Shown here piece by piece: positions 47,601-57,200 of a DNA stretch of 64,000 bases. This DNA comes from Sorghum bicolor (Eukaryota; Streptophyta; Magnoliopsida; Poales; Poaceae), in NCBI RefSeq assembly GCF_000003195.3, contig NC_012878.2, forward strand, positions 16,584,946 to 16,648,945. The letters run 5' to 3'. The notes beneath the pieces are model-generated. The model made no database searches. It was not told the origin of the DNA and saw nothing but the letters and a program-made list of their open reading frames with translations. The translations under genes and the position numbers were made by a program. Within the stretch, counting starts at the first letter, position 1. The number at the start of each line of letters is the position of its first letter.

Positions 47601-48539
47601 CATTACAAAGGTGCAGCCGCCGAGCTTGACAAGGAGAAGAGCCTCATTAAGTTAGATCTCGCCTCCGCCCGAGAGGCCTATCGTGAGATAAAGGAAGAGT
47701 GCGTGAAGAGCGAGATCGCTCGGAGCGCCGTGGAGCAGGCGGGGAAGAAGGTCCGTGAGGACCTCGAGGCGGAGCGAGCTCATTCTCGCAGCCTCTCTGA
47801 CGATGTCAACCGTTTGAAGAGAATGCTGCTGGAGAAGGAGGGAGCCGTCTTACAAGCAGGTAAGATGATCGAGGACTTGCAGGCCGCAAACACTGACCTG
47901 GCTTGCTCTTATAAGGACATCGAGAGGGCCAACACCGACTTAGTTGGTGAGAACACGGCTCTCGATGAAAGGATCCGCGGTGAGTTTCTCCATACTTTCG
48001 TGTTTCTTTTGTAAGGTATTTCTCTTGTGTTGCCTAACTCTCTTGTGTCGGCCTTTGTAGGGCTTAAGGATGATCTCCTGGCTGCCCAGGTCGAGGCTCG
48101 TTCTACCAAGGCTCATCTTGAGGAGGAGGTTGCTTTAAATGGTCGACTAAGGACTACGATAAGCGACCTCTTGGCCTCCTGGTAGCTCCAGCCTATGGAT
48201 GAGTCGAGGGAGGTGGCCCGAGGTGACGCGCTGGTCGACTAGCTGTGCTACTTAGGTGCCACGCTGAGGGATCGGGTGCGGGACGCTCTTCATAACGGGG
48301 TGAAGCGAGCGATGGCGGTTGTCTGCTCGGGCTTCTCCTACGACATGGAGGTGGTGTCCCACGGCTTCATCACCGATATCTCCAAGACCGACGCCGAGAA
48401 CGAGGAGAGGCTCCATGCCTTGATCGACGATGCAGAGGTCCCTGGAGAAAGGCTGGTGAGGCTGTTCGAGCCAGAGGTACTCCCTCCTAAGACTAGCCCA
48501 GGCGCAGAAGGTGGCGGTGAGGACAGAGATGTGGACTGA
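44690..48539 (+). pseudogene. Transposase_28-like antisense gene of element 5, remaining exons
   Basis: After the GAAAC flank the frame of 28318-28863 continues in phase from 44695 (DDDLFPDYTGRL) to a likely splice donor at 45082 (CTG|GTAAGC). Further pieces: a Lys/Glu-rich part to ~45309, a Pro/Arg-rich part (45413-45772), a Gln/Glu-rich part (~46430-46620), and a long coiled coil. Clear splice signals frame the last exons: ...TTT|GTAAGT at 47249, CTGCAG| before 47319, GCG|GTGAGT at 47980, TTTGTAG| before 48061. The last exon ends at TGA 48537-48539 (GGGEDRDVD). Several stops and a frameshift near 45303 break it. Role unknown; the coiled coil suggests a multimer. Confidence 0.78.
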
Positions 48540-49068
48540 GGCCTGCGAGCCTATTCTGGGTATTTAGACCCGTTGTAAAATACTTATCACATGTCTTAAG
48601 TAAACATTGTGGCCTGAATGGTCTTGAGACCTGTATATATTTGTTTATTTTTATGCTCAAATTTCCTTTGTTTCCTTTTCTACCCAATTCGATCTTTCGT
48701 TGAGGTGTCTTCGATTGCCTTAAAGGTGAGGAAGCGAGTAGAGTTACCATAGCCCGGGGGCGTAAGGGTTCTCAGGCTCGATGTTTCTCCACCCTTAAGG
48801 GGCTCGAGGTGCCTTTGTTACTTGATCTCACGGGGTTTTCTTAGGGCTCAAAAAGAAAAATAGTCATTTTAGGAATCTGGGGGGGTCCCCCCTGCTAGCC
48901 CCTGAGGAAGTATCGACTATGATGGATCATAGTTGGGACTTCCTCTCTAACGTCGAGATTTGAGCGGTGATAGCGTAAACTTCTCAAAAAAAATTTTCTT
49001 GTTTATTCACATATTCATTCATAGGGTCTTGGTACAAAATGTGCATGAAAACATAAAGCTTCGAAGCT
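48540..49068. other. Spacer between the antisense gene and pol of element 5
   Basis: 529 bp between two converging frames. No gene seen. A shared 3' end region for both transcripts is likely. Confidence 0.6.
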
Positions 49069-51275
49069 CTAAGGGTAGAAGCGACGTAGTTGTTCGATGT
49101 TCCATGTGTTGGTGAAGACCGATCCTTTTTCGTCTGCGAGCTTGTACGTCCCCGGCTTCAAGACTTCGGCCACCACATATGGGCCTTCCCAGGGTGGAGT
49201 CAGCTTGTGGCGTCCTTGGTTACTTTGTCGTCGTCGTAGGGATACCGTACCTTGGTTTCTGAGAGCACCTCGCTAATGAAGTAGACCAGCCGTTGGACTG
49301 GTAACGCGTGTCCTTCCTTCGGCCTTTCGACCACCACAGCTGCACTAACCACCTGAGTTGTCGCAGCGACGTATAACAGCAGGGGCTCTGCAGGCTGAGG
49401 GGGAACCAGGATCGGGGTGGTGGTCAGCGTCCTTTTCAGGTTGTCGAGGGCTTTCTCGGCCTCAGGGGTCCAGGAGAAACGATCAACCTTTTTCAAGAGC
49501 CGATACAGCGGCAACGCCTTGTCCCCTAACCTCGAGATGAAACGGCTCAGTGCCACCAAGCAACCCGTGACTTTTTGCACACCTTTGACGTCTCGAATCA
49601 GCCCCATCCTTGCAACAGCCGAAACTTTCTCAGGATTAGCCTCGATGCCGCGTTGGGAGACTATGTAACCTAGGAGCATGCCTCGAGGCACGCCGAAGAC
49701 GCACTTCTCAGGGTTAAGCTTGATTCCATTTGCACGTAAGCAGCCAACGGCGATCTCGAGGTCCTAAATCAGGTTGTCTTGCTTTTTTGATTTGACGATG
49801 ATGTCATCGACATATGCCTCGACCGTCGATCCTATGTATTCACCGAACACGTGGAGCATGCATCGCTGATATGTTGCACCAGCGTTTCGAAGCCCGAAGG
49901 GCATGGTCACGTAACAATACATCCTAAAAGGTGTGATGAAAGATGTCGCGAGCTGGTCGGAGTCTTTCATCTTTATTTGATGGTAACCAGAATATGCATC
50001 AAGGAACGAAAGGGTTTCACATCCCGCGGTAGAATCAATGATTTGATCGATGCGTGGTAAAGGAAAGGGAACTTTTGGACATGCTTTATTCAAACTCATG
50101 TAATCGACACACATCCTCATTTTCCCATTCTTTTTCTTAACTAATACAGGATTTGCTAACCAGTCAGGATGATGAACCTCCTTGATGAATCCGGCCGTCA
50201 AAAACTTGTGGATCTCCTCGCCAATGATCTTGCGTTTCTCCTCGTCGGAGCGACGCAATTGTTGCTTCACTGGCTTGGAACCGTCCTAAATTTCCAAGGA
50301 GTGCTTGGCGACTTCCCTCGGTATGCCAGGAATGTCCGAAGGACTCCATGCAAACATTTCGTCATTCGCACGGAGAAAGTCGACGAGCACGGCTTCCTAT
50401 TTGGGGTCGAGGTTGGCGCTGATGTTCAACGCCTTATCATCGGAGCCGTTGGGGTCGAGTGGGATCTTCTTCGTGCCTTCTGCTGGTTCGAAGCTACCCA
50501 CATGACGTTTGGGCTCTGGAGCTTCAGCGGCAAGGGCCTCGAGCTTCGAGGCAAGTTCGGTAGAGCTCTCGACTGCTTCTCTGTACTCGACGCACTCGAC
50601 GTCGCAATCGTACGTGTGTTCGTAGGAGGAGCTGAAGGTGATGACCCCCTTGGGCCCAGGCATCTTCAGCTTCAGGTAGGTGTAATTGGGGATAGCCATA
50701 AATTTGGCATAGCCCAGATGTCCGATGATGGTGTGGTACGTGCCGCGAAATCCCACCACTTCAAAGGTGATTGTTTCCTTCCTGAAGTTGGCCGCCGTGC
50801 CGAAACAGACCGGCAGGTCGATTCGACCTACCGACAACGCCTTCTTTCCTGGCACGATGCCATGGAAGCTGCCCGCGCTTGGCTGGAGCTGCGCTGTTTC
50901 GATGCTGAGGAGGTCAAGGGTCTCGAGGTAAATGATGTTTAGGCTGCTGCCGCCATCCATCAGTACCTTCGAGAGTCTGGTGTTGACGATGATGGGATCG
51001 ACGACAAGCGGGTAGACATCGGGAGCGACCACCCTGTCAGGATGGTCGTCGCGGTTGAAGGTGATGGGGGTGCTCGACCAGTTGAGGTACTGGGGCACCG
51101 CCATCCTTGCCGCAAAGACCTCGCAGCGCTCCCTCTTGCGCTGCCTCGCGGTGAGCTGCGTCGAGGTTCCACCGTAGATCATGTAGCAGTCGTGGACGGC
51201 AGGGAATCCCTCATCTTCTTTGTTTCCCCCCTTGTCGTCGCTCTTGTCTTTCCTTTGGTCGTCTTTCTTCAGCCC
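49069..51275 (-). pseudogene. Partial pol of element 5: protease, RT, start of RNase H, end of integrase
   Basis: Minus strand, all in one phase. Protease LMDGGSSLNI; after a stop, RT with MRMCVDY, FLDAYSGYHQI and catalytic AYVDDIIVKS; after another stop, the RT connection and first part of RNase H (LLLYVAATTQVVSAAVV) to TKDATS. It then jumps at ~49210 to the last ~40 residues of integrase (PPWEGPYVV, LRRFYP) and a stop at 49069-49071. So most of RNase H and nearly all of integrase are deleted. At 51275 the reading is cut by a family C LTR; gag would lie to the right. The Tat-type form GGSS and YVDD supports the lineage. Confidence 0.87.
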
Positions 51276-51976
51276 TGTTGATGCAAAAACTGGTCTGCAA
51301 ACACAAAGGGCTAATACCCGATTGAAACGTTAAGGCGTGCCAGCCGATTTGACCTTACTATCGGCAAAGGTGATAACTCGAATACTTTAGTCCTGACAAC
51401 AGCGATGCGCCCGGATGTCACGGCTAAGAGGTACTCACGCGGAACTTGAGAACACGCCGAGCCTAAGTCGACGAATTCCTAAGAACTCGTAATAAAAGGA
51501 AAAAGTATGACGAAGTCGTCGAAAAAGCAGATGCTGGAATATGAGTAAAAACGTGTGTTTGATTGATTGATAGATCATTACAAGGTCCTAGGGTCTATAT
51601 TTATACCCTACTCAAAGAGCTTCAACCAGACACGACTAGAACTCGAATTCCAAATTACACGGAATCCGTATACAAAACGACTTAAATAAATAAGGAAATA
51701 ACAAAGCTATCCCCCCGTGACGAACTAAAATTCTTCCACAAACCGACCGGCAGCTTCCGGACTCCCCCCTTGTATCATCGGCAGACTCCCTTGCCATAAT
51801 CACCGGCAGGCTTCCTCATCATAGCCATCGGCATAAACACACCATCGCCCGTAAACTTAATCATGTTCAACTTCTCCTTTATCGGCAGCCATTCTCATCG
51901 GCAACTCATCCTGTAAACCACATACTGCCTGTCTCATCATGCCATCCTGGACACGTGCCCAAAAACGGTGTCAACA
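51276..51976 (-). repeat. Family C LTR, left copy
   Basis: TGTTGATGCAAAA...GTGTCAACA, 701 bp. TATAAATA on the minus strand at 51605-51598. It is the reverse of 61083-61688. By eye it holds six GCCGAT/ATCGGC words. Confidence 0.88.
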
Positions 51977-52139
51977 CATGCCCCCCAATTTCGGAGTATG
52001 AAACTATTAATGCTCCAAAATTCTCTGCAGTAATGATGCCTTTTCCCGCAATTAATGCTCCTAATCTGGTAACCGACAACCTCAATCTGAACAACTCCGA
52101 TCCTATTCTCCTGCAGATTCCTCGAAATCCTTAACTTCC

Positions 52140-52218
52140 TGAACGGGCATTTCCTTCTCATCCGCATATCGACAATTCTGAACGGGCATTTCCTTCTCAT
52201 CCGCATATCGGCAATATT
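52140..52218. repeat. Tandem 39-bp duplication
   Basis: TGAACGGGCATTTCCTTCTC and the following 19 bases occur twice in a row (52140-52178, 52179-52218) in the leader region of the antisense gene. The right copy of the element does not show it. Confidence 0.85.
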
Positions 52219-52293
52219 CAAAATCTTCAAGACCTCCGACAAGCACTCCTCCTCATCAACTCCGGTGCCCTCAAACGCTCTCCTCGCGGCAAG

Positions 52294-53890
52294 ATGGCCA
52301 TTAGCTTCGTCGTCCCTGAGGTCAGATCTCCACCCTGTCTCCTGTATTTTTCTTCATCCGTAACTCATTTTACTGAATATTTTCCTTTTCTTCCCCCTTT
52401 TTATATATTTCTTTTACTCCCAAAACCACTAGGAGCTGTCTAACAAAATTGTCATCCCCACCGATCAACCACACCTTCAATGCCTCGGCCCTCTAGGGGA
52501 CCCAGATCCAACTGATCTTATTAACGCAGAAACCAACAGGATCCCCTTCAGAGCCGAAAACTTTTCTTTAGATCTGTGGAAAGACACCTTCCGTTCTTGG
52601 CCCAGCCCTACCGTAGGGTGGAAAGATTGGTTCTTGAGGGTCAGCAACTCCAATGAAGTCCAGTGGGGTGAGAGAAAGCTAGATCAATGCATTAGGTTAT
52701 CCATTGCCGATATAGACAGGAATGAGTCACTGTTGATAGCTGCGTCTTACTTTTGGTCAGACACCCTCAATGCTTTTGTCTTTGGCCACGGCCCTGCTTC
52801 CTCTACTCTTGCCGATGTAGCCATGCTCACCGGTCTAGATGTATCTTCTGCCGATAGCACCCACTTTTTTGATACTGCTCCTAGTGCCAAAGTGGAGACT
52901 CGCGCTATCGGCGGCTGGTCAGGGTACATTCAGAAGTATCGTGGGAAAGGGCCTGTCACCATAAAGGAACAAACCACCTTTCTGAACATGTGGCTGGACA
53001 AGTTTGTATTCTGTGGTCGATCGGCAGGACCGACTTCCGTCTATCTATCGGCAGCAGAGAGACTGGCTAACGGTGGCCGATTTCCTCTCGGCCGATACTT
53101 GCTTGGTGCTGCTTACCATCTTCTCCATCAGGTGGCCCAGAAACTCCTGCTCGGCCAGTCTATCGGCAACTTGGGAGGCCCCTGGTGGTTTATTAATATG
53201 TGGCTCAATCTGCATCTGCATAAGCGCCTCGACTTTAACTTGTTCACACAACGTTTCCCAAGAGATATAGCTGAAAATCATGTGTTGGGTGAAGAAGAAT
53301 CGGCAACACGCGCCCCCTTGAACTTTGGCGAAGCTGTCATAGTTCTACCTGGTTCAGGGGGTAATCCAGATCAGATCGGCCGATTCTTCCAGATTCTGTA
53401 TGAGGGCTTGGCCAGAGATGAACGACCATGGTTGGCCTATGATGACCCAGACAGTATGCTTCCCCTGGCCTTCAATCCATTTGATGAAGCTCTTGACAGG
53501 GATAATGAGGTAATGATGGCAATTGTGACTCCTAGAGCCATACCAGTGAATTTCTTTGGTAGCACAAAAACCTCTCCCCAAACTTATGAATTTTACAATC
53601 CATCGGCATTAGCTCGTCAGTTAGCTTTCGGCCAGTTGCCGATTGCGCTTTGTTATGCCGATGTGATAAAACCCAGAGAGCCCATCACCAACTTTCTTGA
53701 GTGGATTCGAGTAGCCCAACTACCGCCAAACGCCGATACAGATGCAGATCTGTCAGAATGGGTTCCAGCTGCTTTTATTACTCAGGCATACAAGCTATGG
53801 TGGGCAGAATGGAAAGAGCATCTATTCTGCAGATCAGCCCTTTCGTACCGCGGCATGATTGACCCCAAATACCACGTCTCCGACGACGCT
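52294..53890 (+). pseudogene. Plant-mobile-domain-like antisense gene of family C, left copy (truncated)
   Basis: Exon 1 is 52294-52320 (MAISFVVPE), intron GTCAGA...CACTAG, exon 2 is 52433-53890, 486 codons with no stop. Text such as STLADVAMLTGLDV, GRYLLGAAYHLLHQ, GGPWWFINMWLNLHLHKRL, MMAIVTPRAIPVNFFG and FITQAYKLWWAEW resembles the plant mobile domain (PF10536), known from extra genes of plant Ty3/gypsy elements and from host MAIN/MAIL proteins. Exon 2 ends at a good donor (GACGCT|GTAAGT), after which the locus switches to pol of another copy, so the 3' exons are lost. Role unknown; nuclear action is a guess from the host relatives. Confidence 0.75.
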
Positions 53891-56800
53891 GTAAGTAGGT
53901 AATGGTTATAGGCCAAGGCCTACTTTTATTAGCGCTAAGTTAGATTCTGAGTGTAAGCAACAATTAACTGATTTGTTAAAGGAATATAAAGATTGCTTTG
54001 CTTGGGATTATACCGAGATGCCTGGTTTAGACCGATCGATCATTGAACATCGGTTACCTATCAAGTCTGGGTTTCGGCCGCATCAGCAGTCAACACGCCG
54101 ATGCAATCCTAATATTCTTCCTGATATTAAGGCCAAAATAACTAAACTTATTGAAGCTAAATTTATTCGGTAGTGTCGGTATGCTGAATGGATTTCCAAT
54201 GTTGTCCCTGTTTACAAGAAGAATGGGAAACTTCGTGTCTGTATTGACTTTAGGAACCTCAATAAGGCCACACCGATGGATGGTTATCCGATGCCGGTTG
54301 CCGATTTATTGGTTGATGCAGCAGCTGGACATCGGATCATTAGCTTCATGGATGGTAATGCAGGATACAATCAAATATTTATGGTTGAGGAGGATATTCT
54401 CAAGACTGCATTTAGATGTCCTGGTCATGTCAGACTGTTTGAATGGATAGTCATGACTTTTGGCTTGAAGAATGCTGGTGCTACTTATCAAAGGGCTATG
54501 AATTTCATCTTTCATGAGTTCATCGGCAAGCTGGTGGAAATTTATATTGATGACGTGGTGGTTAAGTCTGGAGATTTCACAAGGCTTCTAGCCGATCTGC
54601 GAAAGGTGTTGGAGTGCACAAGGAAGCAAGGTTTAAAGATGAATCCTAATAAATGTGCATTTGATGTATCGACAGGGCAATTTCTTGGTTTCATGGTGCA
54701 TCAAAGAGGGATTGAAATTAGTAGGAGATCCATTGATGCCATCAACAATATAGTTGCTCCCACCAATAAAACTGAACTTCAATCATTGATCGGCATTATA
54801 AATTTCATCAGACGATTTATATCTAACTTGTCTGGTAAGATTCGTGCTTTTAGTCCTTTACTTAAGTTGAAGGCCGATCAAGAGTTTATATGGGGAAAAG
54901 AGCAACAGTTAGCATTGGATGAGATCAAGAATTATTTAATAAACCCTCCAGTTTTGGTTCCACCACAGCAAGGAAAACCCTTCAGATTATATTTATCTAC
55001 CGATGGTGTTGTCATCGGTTCAGCTCTAATTCAATAATTTGAAGGGAAGGAATGAGTGATTTATTATCTAAATAGAAGACTTGTGGATGCTGAAACAAGG
55101 TATTCGGCAATTGAAAAGTTATGCTTATGTTTATACTTTTCTTGCATCAAATTAAGACATTAGTTGTTACCGGCCGAATGCACTGTTATATGCAAAGATG
55201 ATGTCGTCTGATACATGTTATCAATGCCGATTATGAGTGGTAGAATCGGCAAGTGGATATTAGCATTGTCGGAATTTGATCTACGATACGAGTCGGCTAA
55301 GGCAGTTAAAGGGTAGATTATGGCCGACTTCGTAACTCAGCATTGCGGCGTAGTGGATGCTTTGGAAATCGTCCCTTGGACGCTCTTCTTTGATGGGTCT
55401 ACATGTGACCGGGGGTAAGGAATCAGTATTGTGCTAATTTCTCCTCGAGGAAAGAAATATGAGTTTTCTTTGCCGATTGTTGCCGCATCGACGAATAATC
55501 AAGCTGAGTACCAAGCTTTAATCAAAGGGTTGGAGTTATTAAATGTGGTTCATGCCGATGCTGTTGAAATCTTCGGTGGTTCTATGATTGTTATAAATCA
55601 GTTGGTTGGAATTTATGAATGCCGAAGCGAGGTTTTAATAACCTACTATGAAAAGTGCTCACAACTTTTAAGGGAATTCAAAGATTTCCGATTGGAGCAT
55701 ATTCCTCGATTGCATAATGAAGAAGCCAACCGATTGGCTCAACACGCTTCGGGATATCAACCCATCTTGGACATATTATCGGCAATCAATGCCGATGATT
55801 GGAGAAAAGAAATTATTGATTATCTGAAGGATCCATCCAAGAAAGTTGAGAGGCGTGATAGGTTTCAAGCTACAAAATATGTATTCCTTGAAGAAGAGTT
55901 GTATTATCGAACGATAGATGGAGTCTTGCTCAAATGTTTGGGTGATGATGAAGCTAAAAGCTTGATGGGTGAAATTCAGGAAGGAGTGTGTGGAGCACAT
56001 CAATCGGCTTTCAAGATAAAATGGATGATTAGGAGAAATGGATATTATTAGCCGACTATACTTGAAGATTGCTTTAAATACTTGAAAGGATGTCAGAGGT
56101 TTGGCAATATTCAAAGGGCACCCGCATCGGCCATGAATCCCATTATCAAACCTTGGCCGTTTCGAGGTTGGGCTATTGATCTCATCGGAAAAATTTATCC
56201 ACCATCAAACAAGGGGCATAAGTTTATCTTAGTTGCCACTGATTATTTTACTAAATGGGTAGAAGCTATTCCTTTGAAGAAAGTGACATTGGCCAATATA
56301 ATTGATTTTGTAAAAGAACACATTGTTTACCGATTTGGTATTCCTCAAACAATCACTACCGATCAAGGCACTATGTTTACATCGGGAGAGTTTGATGAAT
56401 TTGCAGTCGGTATGGGGATTAAAGTGTTGAATTTTTCACCTTATTATGCTCAAGCTAATGGACAGGCTGAGGCTTCTAACAAAGGGATTATTAAGCTTAT
56501 TAAGCGAAAAGTTGAAGAAAATCCAAGAAGATGGCATACATTGTTAAATGAGGCTTTATGGTCGTGTCGGATGGCGTGTCATGGATCAACCAAAGTTTCA
56601 CCCTATCAGTTGGTATATGGACACGCTGCGGTGTTACCATGGGAAATTTAGACTGGATCTAGGATGTCTTTTCAAAATCATTTAACTACCGATGACTATG
56701 CTACTTTGATGAAGGATGAGTTGGATGATTTGGCAGAGCATCGGTTGGGGGCTTTAATCAGTATAGAGGAAAATAAAAGGAGGGTTGCTAAATGGTATGA

Positions 56801-57046
56801 TAAAAAGGTGAAGGCTAAAGAGTTTGCCGATGGAGATTTGGTGTGGAAGTTAATTCTACCGATTGGGACTAAAAGTTCAAAATTTAGAAAATGGTCTCCT
56901 AATTGGGAAGGTTCTTATCGGATAAGTCGGTCTGCTCTTGGCAATGCTTATATTTTAGAAACTATCGAAGGAGTTGAATTTCTCAGAGCGTTAAATGGAA
57001 AAAATACTTAAAGAAATACTATCCTAGTATCTGGGTTGACGCATAA
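53891..57046 (+). pseudogene. Pol of family C: RT, RNase H, second RNase H, integrase
   Basis: One plus-strand phase throughout, with several in-frame stops (first TAG at 54171-54173) and a one-base gain only in the last codons (near 57001). RT: LRVCIDFRNLN, FMDGNAGYNQI, catalytic IYIDDVVVKS. Then a decayed RNase H, and a second RNase H (WTLFFDGS, STNNQAEYQALIKGLELL), the extra archaeal-type RNase H that marks Tat elements. Integrase: zinc motif (GAHQSAF, CFKYLKGCQRFG), D, D, E (AIDLIG, TTDQG, QAEASNK), C-terminal WEGSYRIS. The stop after WVDA is at 57044-57046. Confidence 0.9.
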
Positions 57047-57200
57047 AAGTTCAAATGTCGATAACACTCCTATCGGCTGGATGAAATGTGTTTGGGATCA
57101 TGCATAGTGTTTAAAAGTGCCGATAACAGTCCTATCGGCTGGACCAAAATGATTAGAAGTTTTCCAAGGGTAAAAATTGAACAAGTTGCCGATGAAGAGC

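Larger units (their letters stand above)
26322..51275 (-). mobile_element. Element 5: Tat-type Ty3/gypsy element with antisense gene, hosting elements 4 and 2
   Basis: Reading leftward: partial pol (49069-51275), a 0.5-kb spacer, an antisense gene on the plus strand (28318-28863 plus 44695-48539), a 3' flank, polypurine tract and 3' LTR (26322-27349). Element 4 (28864-44689) lies inside the antisense gene. Gag, primer site and 5' LTR are missing: at 51276 the sequence passes into a family C LTR. The left target flank would be GTGCT (26317-26321); I find no partner. The layout of antisense gene between integrase and 3' LTR is known from Tat elements such as maize Grande. Confidence 0.85.
51276..53890 (-). 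mobile_element. Family C Tat-type fragment, left copy (3' LTR and antisense gene)
   Basis: 3' LTR (51276-51976), polypurine tract (51977-51993, CATGCCCCCCAATTT on the plus strand), and the first two exons of an antisense gene on the plus strand. The element itself reads leftward. It ends at 53890, exactly at a splice donor, where pol of the other copy starts. The left flank AGCCC has no partner. Confidence 0.85.

Noticed and set aside
50169..50942. 257-codon plus-strand frame
   Set aside because: Exact antisense shadow of the element 5 protease and RT linker.
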